Origin: Mucilaginibacter jinjuensis
GTDB taxonomy: Bacteria > Bacteroidota > Bacteroidia > Sphingobacteriales > Sphingobacteriaceae
Length of the DNA stretch: 64,000 nucleotides
Assembly (NCBI RefSeq): GCF_028596025.1
Contig: NZ_CP117167.1
Coordinates: 6,014,001 to 6,078,000 of the forward strand
Direction: 5' to 3'
The position numbers and the translations under genes were made by a program. The notes beneath the pieces were generated by a model, which was not told where the DNA came from, did no database searches, and was given only the letters and a program-made list of their open reading frames with translations. This document shows positions 8,473-17,655 of this stretch, in pieces (within the stretch, counting starts at the first letter, position 1; every line of letters begins with the position of its first letter).

Positions 8473-8964
8473 TTAGTTAAAATCTTCGGGGTGAAGTACT
8501 TTAGAAGTTTTGCTATACTCTAACACCGCGTGCTGCACCACGGGCGACAAGCTTTTAAAGTGTTCTTTAATATAAGCTTTATCTACGTTGATGTTGCTGC
8601 TGTATTTCACAATTTTAGGGGCATGCTCCTGGATACCAAGGCGCAGAAAACGGAATTCGGTATTATTGCTATCGGCCATAAATGCGGTTTGAAACTTAAT
8701 ACGGCCGCTTTTAAAAGACCGTAGTTTATCTTTTGGCTTTTGTAGCAGCCCGCCTTTACGCATCAGTAAAACGCCTTCATAAGCCTCACGTTCATTGGCT
8801 GGAGCATTAACAACGGCATCCAACTGGCTATTAATATCATCTAATGTGCCCGAGGCCATGGCTTGATAAAAGGCCGATTTTTCGAATTTCTGGAAAAGGT
8901 TTCCGGCTTTTGCAAACCCGGCCAACGTTATTAAAAACAATAAAAAGGTGGTTCTTATTCTCAT
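8473..8964 (-). CDS. Periplasmic protein of the DAR cluster, unknown function
   Basis: A 163-residue protein with a Sec signal peptide (cleavage near FAKA-GN, residue 20), followed by a helical, charged domain. No family motif is recognised. It is the first gene of the leftward operon and has its own promoter upstream. Being exported, it may act with the ABC transporter in moving or placing the pigment, which is inference only. Confidence 0.8.
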   Translation of the reverse strand: MRIRTTFLLFLITLAGFAKAGNLFQKFEKSAFYQAMASGTLDDINSQLDAVVNAPANEREAYEGVLLMRKGGLLQKPKDKLRSFKSGRIKFQTAFMADSNNTEFRFLRLGIQEHAPKIVKYSSNINVDKAYIKEHFKSLSPVVQHAVLEYSKTSKVLHPEDFN

Positions 8965-8985
8965 AAAGTCAATTCAGGGGCGTAC

Positions 8986-9016
8986 CAAACATAATAAAAT
9001 ATAAACGACCTCACAA
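8986..9016 (-). promoter_or_regulatory. Promoter of the DAR/flexirubin operon
   Basis: On the minus strand, TTG (9014-9016) is followed after 20 bases by TATGTTTG (8986-8993). This is a full match to the Bacteroidota housekeeping promoter TTG-N17-23-TAnnTTTG. The transcript would begin near 8981, about 17 bases before the ATG. Confidence 0.7.
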
Positions 9017-9077
9017 CCGTTTATTACACGTTGCAAGGCCGCATTTAATTAGTACGACAAGTTGAATTTAGTTTGGT

Positions 9078-9809
9078 TTAAATTAGTTTCACCAATTTCT
9101 CTCCCTGTAGAATCGGGATGGCTGTGGTAATGTCCACATTAAGGCAGAACGCAATATCTTTTTCGATACCCAATTTGCGCATCCGTTCGCCGTGCGAAGT
9201 TTTGCTGAGGTAGGCCGAAATATCTCCTTTGGCTAACTGGTAAAGATCGAAAGCAGCAAGTGCCGGATCATCCAGGGTATAATTTCCATCTGCTATGAGA
9301 TGATCAATTACTGCACCTGCAAAAGTGGTGTCTTCGAGGTTAAAATTGTTCTTCCAACCGGCACAAACCAGCAAAATGTTCTCATTTTGGGTCTTTAAAA
9401 AGTTACTTAAAGAAGTAAGGTTTAAAAACGACCCAATCACTACTTTTTTAGCTTTTCGTGATAAATGCAGCGCTTGTGTGCCGTTTGTAGTGGTTAAAAC
9501 CACAGTCTTCCCAGCAACCTTTTCGGCAGTGTACGAGAACGGCGAGTTACCAAAGTCGAAGCCATCAACCACACTTCCGTCGCGCTCGGCGGCGAGTAAG
9601 TAGCCGGTACCTTTTTCGCGGTAAGCTACACACTCTTCAACCTGTGCAACCGGGATTATTGCTTCGGCACCATTTTCAATTCCGTAGCAAATTGATGAGG
9701 TTGCACGAAATATATCGATGATGACTACGATGTAGTTTTCGACACTATAAAGGGATAGTAAGGCTGGTGAAAGGCAAACCTCAAGGGATTTCGGATTTCG
9801 AATGTTCAA
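9078..9809 (-). CDS. comB: 2-phosphosulfolactate phosphatase family (ComB)
   Basis: A 243-residue ComB-family protein. The motifs VVIIDIFRATSS, AAERDG and VLTTTNGTQAL are those of the Mg-dependent phosphatase that converts 2-phosphosulfolactate to sulfolactate. The family is widespread in Bacteroidota that do not make coenzyme M, so the true substrate here is uncertain. It stands alone between the pigment operon and a repeat; no operon partner is evident. Confidence 0.88.
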   Translation of the reverse strand: MNIRNPKSLEVCLSPALLSLYSVENYIVVIIDIFRATSSICYGIENGAEAIIPVAQVEECVAYREKGTGYLLAAERDGSVVDGFDFGNSPFSYTAEKVAGKTVVLTTTNGTQALHLSRKAKKVVIGSFLNLTSLSNFLKTQNENILLVCAGWKNNFNLEDTTFAGAVIDHLIADGNYTLDDPALAAFDLYQLAKGDISAYLSKTSHGERMRKLGIEKDIAFCLNVDITTAIPILQGEKLVKLI

Positions 9810-9841
9810 TTTCGAATTTATTTGATGTAAATGAAAAATTT

Positions 9842-9928
9842 GTCATTGCGAGGAACGAAGCAATCTCGTAGCTATACAATTCGTGTAAGCATTGGCGACG
9901 AGATTGCCACGCTATCGCTCGCAATGAC
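9842..9928. repeat. GTCATTGCGAG-family dispersed repeat (copy 3, complete)
   Basis: An 87-base element with perfect 11-base inverted ends GTCATTGCGAG/CTCGCAATGAC. A second inverted pair lies inside: GAAGCAATCTCGT and ACGAGATTGCCACGC. It is the cleanest copy in the window and lies between comB and gcvT. Confidence 0.8.
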
Positions 9929-9977
9929 AAATAGGATATGTTTTAGTTTCGATTCCTGATTCTCGACTCTTGACTCT

Positions 9978-11054
9978 CTATTTAAAAGGCGGCTTCACAA
10001 CCTCAGCCTTTACTTTATTATCGCGGATCTTGATATAAATCTCAGAACCTTCTTTGGCAAATTTATTTTGCACATAGCCCATACCAATTGCAATTTGCAG
10101 TGATGGTGATTGCGTGCCCGAAGTTACTTTACCAATGTTATTACCTTCTGCATCAACAATTTCGTAATCGTGGCGGGGGATACCGCGTTCTATCATTTTA
10201 AAGCCAACCAGTTTTTTGGTAACGCCTGAAGTTTTTTGCTCCTGCAAAGCTGCAGAATTGGTAAATTCTTTATTGAACTTGGTTACCCAGCCTAAGCCTG
10301 CTTCCAGAGGCGAAGTAGTATCGTCGATATCATTACCGTACAGGCAGAAACCCATTTCCAGACGCAGGGTATCGCGGGCACCTAAACCAATTGGTTTAAT
10401 ACCGAATGGCTCACCTGCTTTAAATACTTCGTTCCAGATGTGCTCTGCATTGGCGTTATCACAGTAGATCTCGAAACCACCGGCGCCGGTATAGCCGGTT
10501 GCAGATACAATTACATTATCAACACCGGCAAATTTGCCTTTGTTAAAGGTGTAATATTCCATAGAACCTAAATCGATATCAGTTAATGATTGTAATGCTT
10601 CGGCAGCTTTAGGGCCTTGTACGGCCAGTAGTGAAGTACGATCTGAGATATCTTTCATATCCACACCATTGGTGTTGAATTTAGAGATCCAGTTCCAATC
10701 TTTCTCAATGTTTGATGCGTTAACCACCAGCATGTAGGTTTTATCGTCGATTTTGTAAACCAAAAGGTCATCAACAATACCGCCGGTTTCATTTGGCAGG
10801 CAAGAATATTGCACTTTACCATCATACAGTTTGGCAGCATCATTACTGGTAACACGCTGGATGAGGTCTAAGGCGTTTTCACCTTTCAAAATAAACTCGC
10901 CCATGTGGCTTACATCAAACACACCTACCGCTTTACGCACGGTTTCGTGCTCAGCGTTAATGCCTGCGTATTGCACGGGCATGTTGTAACCTGCAAAGGG
11001 CACCATTTTAGCGCCTAAACTACTATGTATATGGGTTAAAGCTGTATTCTTCAT
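9978..11054 (-). CDS. gcvT: Glycine cleavage system T protein (aminomethyltransferase)
   Basis: 358 residues, the usual length. The start LGAKMVPFAGYNMPVQY, the folate-site segment GVFDVSHMGE and the acidic DTLRLEMGFCLYGNDID region are characteristic of GcvT. The enzyme moves the methylene group from the aminomethyl lipoyl-H protein to tetrahydrofolate, releasing ammonia. No gcvH or gcvP is adjacent, as is common in this phylum. A TACTTTTG -7 box lies at 11073-11080. Confidence 0.97.
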   Translation of the reverse strand: MKNTALTHIHSSLGAKMVPFAGYNMPVQYAGINAEHETVRKAVGVFDVSHMGEFILKGENALDLIQRVTSNDAAKLYDGKVQYSCLPNETGGIVDDLLVYKIDDKTYMLVVNASNIEKDWNWISKFNTNGVDMKDISDRTSLLAVQGPKAAEALQSLTDIDLGSMEYYTFNKGKFAGVDNVIVSATGYTGAGGFEIYCDNANAEHIWNEVFKAGEPFGIKPIGLGARDTLRLEMGFCLYGNDIDDTTSPLEAGLGWVTKFNKEFTNSAALQEQKTSGVTKKLVGFKMIERGIPRHDYEIVDAEGNNIGKVTSGTQSPSLQIAIGMGYVQNKFAKEGSEIYIKIRDNKVKAEVVKPPFK

Positions 11055-11072
11055 GCGTTATTTAATAAAACG

Positions 11073-11080
11073 CAAAAGTA
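11073..11080 (-). promoter_or_regulatory. Probable -7 box for gcvT
   Basis: Minus strand TACTTTTG matches TAnnTTTG, 18 bases before the gcvT ATG. No TTG is seen at the right distance upstream, so only half of the promoter is supported. Confidence 0.4.
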
Positions 11081-11091
11081 ACATTTATAAG

Positions 11092-12306
11092 TTAGTGGTT
11101 TAATACCTGCTGATAAAAAGCCACCAGCTTATTTGTAACAACCTTAACATCGTGGGTGTCTTCAACCAATTTGCGGGCGTTAGCACCAATTTGTTTGCAA
11201 AACTCCTCATCCTTAATACATTTGCTGATGCAGTTATAAAATTCTTCGCGGGTGTTGGCTATCATAATATTTTCGCCGTGGGTATAGTTAATACCTTCGG
11301 CACCAAGCGAGGTAGAGATAATGCATTTTTGCATCGCCATACCTTCCACAATTTTTACCCGCATACCACCACTCGAGAGCAGCGGCACAATCATGATAGA
11401 CTTGCTGTTTACAAACTCCAGTGCATCGTCAACCTCGCCCTGGATATAAATTTTACCCATCACATCGTAATCATCAAACTGCTCGGGGATATCGTTTCCG
11501 GCTACGTAGAAGCGTACGTTTAAATCGCCGGTAGTTAGATCGTGGTAGAATGTATTCAGAAACCATTGGATGCCTTCGCGGTTAGGCATCCAATCCAGCG
11601 AACCTAAAAAGAAAAGGCTCGGGAATTCGGTACGGCTATAATCAGGATGGTATCGTGCCATATCCAAGCCAACCGGCAATACGTTTACCTGTTGCTTAAT
11701 ATCGCACTCGAGCATTGTTTTTTTATCCTGATCGGTAAACACGGCAATGGCATCAAAACGGTTTAACTGGTGCAGCTCGTATTTTTTAATGCGCGATGCC
11801 ATCAGTTTCAAGTACCATTTTTTAAACGGGTCGCCTTTTTGTACGGCGAGGCGTTGCCAAACCTGGTGTTCTACATTGTGTGAACGATAGATGAGTTTAG
11901 CCTTGCTATGTTTACTTGCCGCATTTAAATACGGCGCAACAAATAAACCTTCGAACTGGATAATATCGTACTGATGGATTTTCAGTTCTTCGATCAGCAT
12001 TTTTTCGAAACCGTGATTAAAAAAGCGGTCTACATACTGCGCCTGGCTGTTAAACAGGTTGAGCGCAGCCTCATACATAGAGATGCCGATATTAATAGGA
12101 TATGTTTTATAATTGATGCGGCTGATTAATGCCTTCGATTCATAGCCATCATCTTCCTGGTAATGGGCATGCTGTTTGGCATTGAGGGCGAAGAGCGAAA
12201 CCTCGTGACCCAGATCTAAAAGGCCTTTAATTGTATTACATACCACAATAGGGTATCCGCCATTCTGCGGAAATGGGATGCGGTGTGTAAGAATAAGTAC
12301 CTTCAC
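11092..12306 (-). CDS. Glycosyltransferase family 4
   Basis: A GT-B fold protein of 404 residues. It starts MKVLILTHRIPFPQNGG, a donor-side N-terminal strand typical of GT4, and has the C-terminal LGSLDWMPNREGI and VPLLSSGGMRVKIVEGMAM segments of the nucleotide-sugar site. I place the start at the GTG at 12306. A further upstream in-frame GTG at 12348 would start within its own promoter: TATTTTTG at 12327-12334 with TTG at 12354-12356. The acceptor sugar or lipid is unknown, and no polysaccharide cluster surrounds it. Confidence 0.9.
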   Translation of the reverse strand: MKVLILTHRIPFPQNGGYPIVVCNTIKGLLDLGHEVSLFALNAKQHAHYQEDDGYESKALISRINYKTYPINIGISMYEAALNLFNSQAQYVDRFFNHGFEKMLIEELKIHQYDIIQFEGLFVAPYLNAASKHSKAKLIYRSHNVEHQVWQRLAVQKGDPFKKWYLKLMASRIKKYELHQLNRFDAIAVFTDQDKKTMLECDIKQQVNVLPVGLDMARYHPDYSRTEFPSLFFLGSLDWMPNREGIQWFLNTFYHDLTTGDLNVRFYVAGNDIPEQFDDYDVMGKIYIQGEVDDALEFVNSKSIMIVPLLSSGGMRVKIVEGMAMQKCIISTSLGAEGINYTHGENIMIANTREEFYNCISKCIKDEEFCKQIGANARKLVEDTHDVKVVTNKLVAFYQQVLNH

Positions 12307-12326
12307 TTGGTTTTGTTGGTTTGTAG

Positions 12327-12356
12327 CAAAAATAACATCCAAACCCACCCAAACAA
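12327..12356 (-). promoter_or_regulatory. Promoter of the GT4 gene
   Basis: Minus strand TTG (12354-12356), 19-base spacer, TATTTTTG (12327-12334). The predicted transcript start near 12322 lies 16 bases before the GTG at 12306. This decides between the two possible GTG starts. Confidence 0.6.
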
Positions 12357-12363
12357 AGCTTCT

Positions 12364-12960
12364 TTAAAAAATAGTTAGCTGCGGGTCTGTAACGCGGAAA
12401 GTGCGGCGATGGTATGGCGTAAAGCCTAACTCCATTACGGCATTACGGTGTTTAATAGTAGGATAGCCTTTGTTGCTATGCCAATCGTATTCGGGATGCT
12501 CATCGGCAATTTGCTTCATAAAATCATCGCGGTAAGTTTTGGCTAAGATGGATGCAGCTGCGATGCTGAAATATAAAGAATCGCCTTTGATGATACATTT
12601 ATGCGGTGTGGTGCCAAATTTGTTAAAGCGGTTGCCATCAATAATTAAAAACTGCGGCTGCAAATGTAGTTTTTCGATAGCACGATGCATGGCCAGGAAT
12701 GATGCATTGAGGATATTGATCTTGTCGATCTCGTTATTATCTACAACCCCAACGGCGTGTGCAATGGCTTTTTCCTCAATCTCTGTACGTAGTGCATAAC
12801 GGGTTGCTTCGTCCAGTATCTTTGAATCATTCAGCAAATCATGTTCAAAATCATCAGGGAGAATTACAGCAGCGGCAAATACAGGCCCGGCCAGGCAACC
12901 ACGACCGGCTTCGTCACACCCTGCCTCCAAAAATTCGTATTGATACCTGGCTAATAACAT
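12364..12960 (-). CDS. rnhB: Ribonuclease HII
   Basis: 198 residues. It has the RNase HII motif GCDEAGRGCLAGPV (Asp16, Glu17) and further acidic metal ligands in LNDSKIL and IIDGNRF. It cuts the RNA strand of RNA-DNA hybrids and removes single ribonucleotides from DNA. An HRRTFRV segment near the end is also typical. It lies 15 bases upstream of the longest form of the GT4 gene and 44 bases after the phosphatase gene, so loose co-transcription is possible. Confidence 0.96.
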   Translation of the reverse strand: MLLARYQYEFLEAGCDEAGRGCLAGPVFAAAVILPDDFEHDLLNDSKILDEATRYALRTEIEEKAIAHAVGVVDNNEIDKINILNASFLAMHRAIEKLHLQPQFLIIDGNRFNKFGTTPHKCIIKGDSLYFSIAAASILAKTYRDDFMKQIADEHPEYDWHSNKGYPTIKHRNAVMELGFTPYHRRTFRVTDPQLTIF

Positions 12961-13004
12961 CTTTTAATTCTGATGCAAATATCCCACTTATGATCGAAAG
13001 TTTT

Positions 13005-14243
13005 TTAAAAAATTCTCAACGTCAACAGGGTAATATCGTCAATCGCTTTGCCTTTTATCACCAGATTTAGGTGGTCCATCAAAGTCTGATTGAATCTATC
13101 GGGGTTTAGGTGTCCGTTGTTAATTACAAACTCCATCAACTGCTCATCCTTCCAGTTAGTGTTGTTACGCAGTTCGTAATCCATCAACCCATCGGTATAA
13201 TTAAATACCAGTGAAGCTGGCTCAACATCAACTTCGCCCTGGTTTATAAACGGCAGTTCCTCAAACACACCCAACATGGTTGTACCCAATTTTAATGACG
13301 AGGCTTCGCCGTTGGCATATAAAATTGGTGGGTTATGCCCGGCATTGATATAACTTAGCTTGCGGGTTTGTTCATTATACTTGGCGATGAACATGGTAAT
13401 AAAACGCTCGCCTTTGGTATTGCGGATCACAATTTTATTTAAGCGCTCAACCACCATACTTAAATCATTCTCCACAGTTGCCCAGGCGCGCAAACTTGCC
13501 TGGAAGTTTGCCATCAGCAAAGCTGCTGAAATACCTTTGCCTGATACATCGGCCACGCACCATAAAATTTCGTGTTCGTTAAGGCGGATAAAGTCGAAAT
13601 AATCGCCACCAATATCTTGGTGTGGCAGGTATTTAGCGCCAATTTCAACCGCCTTGTCTTTATGCAAACGCAGCGGGATCAGCATACTTTGCACCTCAAC
13701 AGCAAGTTCCATTTCGCGCTGAAAACGTTCGGTTTGTAAACGTTCCCGAAACAGCTTCTTATTCTCTAATGCTACCACAATTACGTTGATAAGCGTTTGG
13801 ATAAAGTTAAGGTCATTGCTCACCATATCGCCCGAGGTATTAAAATCGCCGATGAGTGCGTAGGCTAATGGTTTGTTTTTATGATGGAAAGGGATAAAAT
13901 AGTAGTATTCTTTTAAAATAGGGTCGCGGTGGCCGGTAAGCACCATGGGCGATTTTACCTTGCTTAGCTTTTGGCAAGCCTTAACCAATGCCGATGCATT
14001 CTCACTTTCGCCTCCGTATTTAGATACGCACACAAACGTGTTACCCTTCTCAATTAAGAAGCGCAGCTTACCAACCTGCAGGTAATTCTTTAAAATCACC
14101 TCCAACATTTGGATAAGAACGGGCGTAGACGTGTTTTTATTGATAGCCCGGGTTACCTCTAAAAGTGAGTTTAACTCTGATTGCCTTTTAAGCAATAATC
14201 GTATTAACTCATCTTCGCCCGAACTTTGATCAACTGGTTCCAT
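13005..14243 (-). CDS. PP2C-type protein phosphatase with SpoIIE domain (RsbU-like)
   Basis: 412 residues. A helical start and a GAF-like sensor segment (about 20-180) lead through a coiled coil (REMELAVEVQSMLIP) into a SpoIIE/PP2C phosphatase domain. Metal-binding motifs are IGGDYFDF and CVADVSGKGISAAL, and the domain ends with NYTDGLMDY and DDITLLTLR. Such proteins dephosphorylate anti-anti-sigma factors or similar Ser/Thr-phosphorylated partners. No partner gene is adjacent. The protein is soluble. Confidence 0.92.
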   Translation of the reverse strand: MEPVDQSSGEDELIRLLLKRQSELNSLLEVTRAINKNTSTPVLIQMLEVILKNYLQVGKLRFLIEKGNTFVCVSKYGGESENASALVKACQKLSKVKSPMVLTGHRDPILKEYYYFIPFHHKNKPLAYALIGDFNTSGDMVSNDLNFIQTLINVIVVALENKKLFRERLQTERFQREMELAVEVQSMLIPLRLHKDKAVEIGAKYLPHQDIGGDYFDFIRLNEHEILWCVADVSGKGISAALLMANFQASLRAWATVENDLSMVVERLNKIVIRNTKGERFITMFIAKYNEQTRKLSYINAGHNPPILYANGEASSLKLGTTMLGVFEELPFINQGEVDVEPASLVFNYTDGLMDYELRNNTNWKDEQLMEFVINNGHLNPDRFNQTLMDHLNLVIKGKAIDDITLLTLRIF

Positions 14244-14323
14244 TAAGCATTAGCAATACCGTCTAAAATAGAAAATTAATTATTGTAAGCAGAAGAGTTT
14301 TTTCATTTATCAGTCTGGTTAAT

Positions 14324-15457
14324 TTATCTAACCATCCGCCCCTTCCAGGCATACGTGCGCGAGTTGCCAATTAAGCCTACGTAAACTACATAAAATATGT
14401 GTATTGGCGATAAAAGCAGCAGCCATTTAACCAGCGACTTTCTGTTGAAAAATGAAGTGACTAACATTAAAAATATACCCTCAAACAAAATTTTCAACAA
14501 AAGCTCAAGCCCTAAAATCTTATAAAATCCGCTGTAAAAAATACCGCCTACCACATTAAATAATAGCGAAAGATTAAACAGCCAGATGCCAACTGCCAGC
14601 GCTACTATCTTTTTATCTTTATAATGGGTTGATTTTGATGCCCACCTGCGCCTTTGCTGTATAAATGCGCTTAAATCTGGCTTGGCATAAGTATAAACCA
14701 CAGCCTCAATATCTTTTAAAAAACCAATACGGCCCGGGTATACCTTAGCTACTTTTTGCAATAACAATTCGTCATCGCCCGATGCCAGGTTATCTATGCC
14801 TTTAAAGCCGCCTACTTCGTAAAACACATCTTTACGATAAGCAAGGTTTGCGCCATTACAGGTTGATGCCCGGCCGTTGCCAATAAAGGCGGCGCCAATA
14901 CCAATCAGGAATGAGAACTCCAGTGTTTGTAATCGCTCAAAAAAAGTTTTCTCATGAAAATAAGTAACAGGCGAAGAGATCATAACCAGGTTATAGGTTT
15001 CGTAATAACCCACCACTGTGGAGAGCCACTTGCTGCCCATGCGGCAATCGGCATCTGTAGCTACCAGCAGATCGCCTGTGGAGCGGGCAATGGCCTCTGT
15101 TATAGCTTTCTTTTTATATGAATTTAATGCCTGGTCTTCCTTTAATTGCAGCAACTTTACGCCCCGGTTGGCATAGCTTAAAATAATATGGGCGGTATTG
15201 TCGGTAGAGTGATCGTCGACAATTATAATTTCAGTCAGCTCGTGCGGGTAATCCTGCGCCAGTAAGTCATCAATGGTTTCGGCTATGTTATCTTCCTCAT
15301 TACGGGCAGCAATAAGTACGGTTACTTTTGTTTTAAATGGAGATGGATCAGATAATTGCGGACGTTTTAGGGCACTCCATCCTTTAATAAGATAGGCCAA
15401 AACCAGCAGATACAACCCGGTTAAAAGAAAAGAAATGAAAGTGTAAAAAGCGATCAA
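14324..15457 (-). CDS. Glycosyltransferase family 2, membrane-bound
   Basis: 377 residues. One N-terminal transmembrane helix precedes a GT-A domain with IIVDDHSTDNT (nucleotide site), TDADCRMG (DxD-type metal site), GDDELLLQK and QQRRRWASK (QxxRW motif). Three C-terminal helices follow. This architecture is that of processive or lipid-linked sugar transferases at the inner membrane. Its start overlaps the upstream flippase-like gene by four bases, so the two probably act together on one membrane glycolipid. Confidence 0.93.
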   Translation of the reverse strand: MIAFYTFISFLLTGLYLLVLAYLIKGWSALKRPQLSDPSPFKTKVTVLIAARNEEDNIAETIDDLLAQDYPHELTEIIIVDDHSTDNTAHIILSYANRGVKLLQLKEDQALNSYKKKAITEAIARSTGDLLVATDADCRMGSKWLSTVVGYYETYNLVMISSPVTYFHEKTFFERLQTLEFSFLIGIGAAFIGNGRASTCNGANLAYRKDVFYEVGGFKGIDNLASGDDELLLQKVAKVYPGRIGFLKDIEAVVYTYAKPDLSAFIQQRRRWASKSTHYKDKKIVALAVGIWLFNLSLLFNVVGGIFYSGFYKILGLELLLKILFEGIFLMLVTSFFNRKSLVKWLLLLSPIHIFYVVYVGLIGNSRTYAWKGRMVR

Positions 15458-16413
15458 AAGAACTTCATTTTAAAAACAAATATAGACCCTAATATAGCCG
15501 GAACAATAAGGTTGATAAACCAGATTGAGGAAACGGCTGCAATTACGGCTACCTGCTGATTAGTAATATAGGCGAAAAACATGGTAGCGGTTGCCCCGCG
15601 AACCCCCACATCAAGCAAGTCCAAAGATGGTAAAATAGACTGAACAAAGAATAAAATAAGCACCATCATTACCATCGGCAGCGGCTGCATTTCGGGCACT
15701 AATAAATGAAGTATCAGGTAATATTGAAAGGTAAAAACAGCGAAACGGGCCAGGCAATACAGCATGATCCGGTCAAGCTCGGCCACTTTGTACCGGTTCA
15801 TAATTTCGAAGAAACGGTGATATTGTTTCAGAAATTTAACGCTATTAAGCACCGATACCAGCCAGCTGATATTAAAATAGAAGATAAGCAAAAGGCTGAT
15901 AACCAATGCGCCCAAACATACCGCAGCCAGGTACATCCAGATTTGCATGTGTAAAAACGTATTACCGAACCAAAGCAGGGCAATAATACCCAGCACATTG
16001 GTAATAACCATTTGCCCTATTGAACCCACAGCCATAGAGAACACGCCGTGGATGCGTTTACGTGGCGGTAAAAACATAACACGGCCACCATACTCGCCCA
16101 GGCGATTGGGTGTAAAAATAGCCCAGGTTAAACCGCAGAATACAGATTCGACAGCCTGGTAGACTGTAATTGGCGATATTACGCGGGTAATGTACCGCCA
16201 TTTTAAGGATTCCAGAAACCAGTTAAGCAACATCAGCAGCACCACCAATACCAGTACAAAAACTACCTCGTTGCGGTTTAGCGCTTCAATAAGCCTTCTA
16301 AACTGGGTTAAATTAGCATTGTTGTTTACCTTACGATAAATGAAGGTAAACGCCAGTATCAGAATAGCAGCCTTTATGAGGTATGAGAATATTTTTTTTG
16401 CGGCGCGGGTCAA
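15454..16413 (-). CDS. Lysylphosphatidylglycerol synthase TM region/UPF0104 family protein
   Basis: A 319-residue polytopic membrane protein with about eight helices. The segment TPNRLGEYGGRVMFLPPRKR is the conserved loop of the LPG synthase transmembrane/UPF0104 family. Members act as lipid flippases or their standalone relatives. The catalytic C-terminal domain of MprF is absent, so lysyl transfer is not expected. A 4-base overlap with the GT2 gene suggests the pair handles one lipid-linked substrate. Confidence 0.88.
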   Translation of the reverse strand: MTRAAKKIFSYLIKAAILILAFTFIYRKVNNNANLTQFRRLIEALNRNEVVFVLVLVVLLMLLNWFLESLKWRYITRVISPITVYQAVESVFCGLTWAIFTPNRLGEYGGRVMFLPPRKRIHGVFSMAVGSIGQMVITNVLGIIALLWFGNTFLHMQIWMYLAAVCLGALVISLLLIFYFNISWLVSVLNSVKFLKQYHRFFEIMNRYKVAELDRIMLYCLARFAVFTFQYYLILHLLVPEMQPLPMVMMVLILFFVQSILPSLDLLDVGVRGATATMFFAYITNQQVAVIAAVSSIWFINLIVPAILGSIFVFKMKFF

Positions 16414-16434
16414 ATGCTGAATTTTGGTACAATG

Positions 16435-16468
16435 TTACAAAAATAGAGCAAGCCCTAAGGCCTGCTCT
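16435..16468 (-). terminator. Rho-independent terminator after the hydrolase gene
   Basis: Minus-strand stem AGAGCA/TGCTCT with an inner GGCC...GGC helix, followed by ATTTTTGT. It lies between the hydrolase gene and the flippase start. Confidence 0.6.
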
Positions 16469-16491
16469 ACCAGTTCTATATTTTTATGACA

Positions 16492-17343
16492 TTATTTTAA
16501 ACGTGCCTTCAGGAAAGTTAGTGTATAACCGTAAGCTTCTTTAGTGGCAGCACTATCATAAATAGGGCTGCTTGGATTGGCAAAACCATGGTCGGCATCA
16601 TACTGGTGTACGTATAATTTTTTACCGTCAGTTTTCATATCGGCTTCAAATTTGGCAACCACTTTAGGGTTAATCCATTGGTCTTTATTGGCAAAATTAC
16701 CCAGCACATCGCCGTGCAGCGTTTTCAATTTGGCCAGATCCTGCTCGGGCATGCCATAGTACATTACACAGGCTACAGTTTGGTTGCCGGCCAGCAAAGC
16801 GCTTTGCAAACTCCAGCCACCACCAAAGCACCAACCTAATGTAGCGATATGCGCTTTGGGGCCTGCATAGGCAATTGCGCCTTTAATAATGGCTTCTGCC
16901 CTATCTTCGTTTACACCCTGCATGTATTTACCGGCTTCTTCGCGTGTAGTGGCTACTTTGCCATCGTACAAATCGAGGGCAATCACGTTGACGTTACCAA
17001 TGTCGTTATACAGTTTTTCCGACTCCTTTTTTACAAAATCATTAAGGCCCCACCATTCATGGATTACAATGAGGTAGTTATTAGTTGGGGTTTTAGCTTT
17101 CAGCTCATAAGCTGCTGACTCTTTACCATCAGGCGTTTTGTAAGTAATTACCTGCCCGATACTGCTCTGGAAATGAATTTTAGATGGGTTAAGGTGTGCC
17201 ATTCGAAAATCTTTGTTTGATGCCAGCATGGCAAATTGCTGCGTAGAGCTTGGCTTGCCGCAGCACAGCACTTTACTTTTGGTTTGGGCAAAACCCATTA
17301 AACTGCCCGCAATTAATAGCGTAAGTAGAAATAGCTTTTTCAT
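16492..17343 (-). CDS. Secreted dienelactone hydrolase family protein
   Basis: 283 residues with a Sec signal peptide (MKKLFLLTLLIAGSLMGFAQ). The alpha/beta-hydrolase core has the nucleophile elbow GWCFGGGW, where Cys replaces Ser as in true dienelactone hydrolases, an Asp in NKDQWINP and a His in YDADHGFANP. Upstream HEWWGLNDFVK is also diagnostic. The natural substrate in the periplasm is unknown. It is a single-gene unit with its own terminator. Confidence 0.92.
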   Translation of the reverse strand: MKKLFLLTLLIAGSLMGFAQTKSKVLCCGKPSSTQQFAMLASNKDFRMAHLNPSKIHFQSSIGQVITYKTPDGKESAAYELKAKTPTNNYLIVIHEWWGLNDFVKKESEKLYNDIGNVNVIALDLYDGKVATTREEAGKYMQGVNEDRAEAIIKGAIAYAGPKAHIATLGWCFGGGWSLQSALLAGNQTVACVMYYGMPEQDLAKLKTLHGDVLGNFANKDQWINPKVVAKFEADMKTDGKKLYVHQYDADHGFANPSSPIYDSAATKEAYGYTLTFLKARLK

Positions 17344-17655
17344 AAAAATGATTGAGGTTATGTTTATACAAATAACGCGGCAGGATGTTTAATGGTTGCC
17401 GAAGAAAAAGAATCGTTGGGAAAAGAATCAAGAGACAAGAACCGAGATGCCAGGGGAATACTTAACGAATATTGGCCTGCCCTTATCCTTCGACGGAGCT
17501 CAGGATGACAACGCTCGATCAAGTTAGATTAGAATAATATGCGAATACCCGAAAGGCGCCATGCTGTCCAAAGGACTCCTCCGGAGAGGTTACTCGAAGC
17601 ATGGTGTGTTGGGCTTCAACAATTATTTATTGAAGTGGAGGATTAAACTCGTGCC

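Noticed and set aside
12307..12348. Upstream GTG start for the GT4 gene
   Set aside because: The extra 14 residues overlap a consensus promoter (12327-12356), and the family N-terminus begins at 12306.
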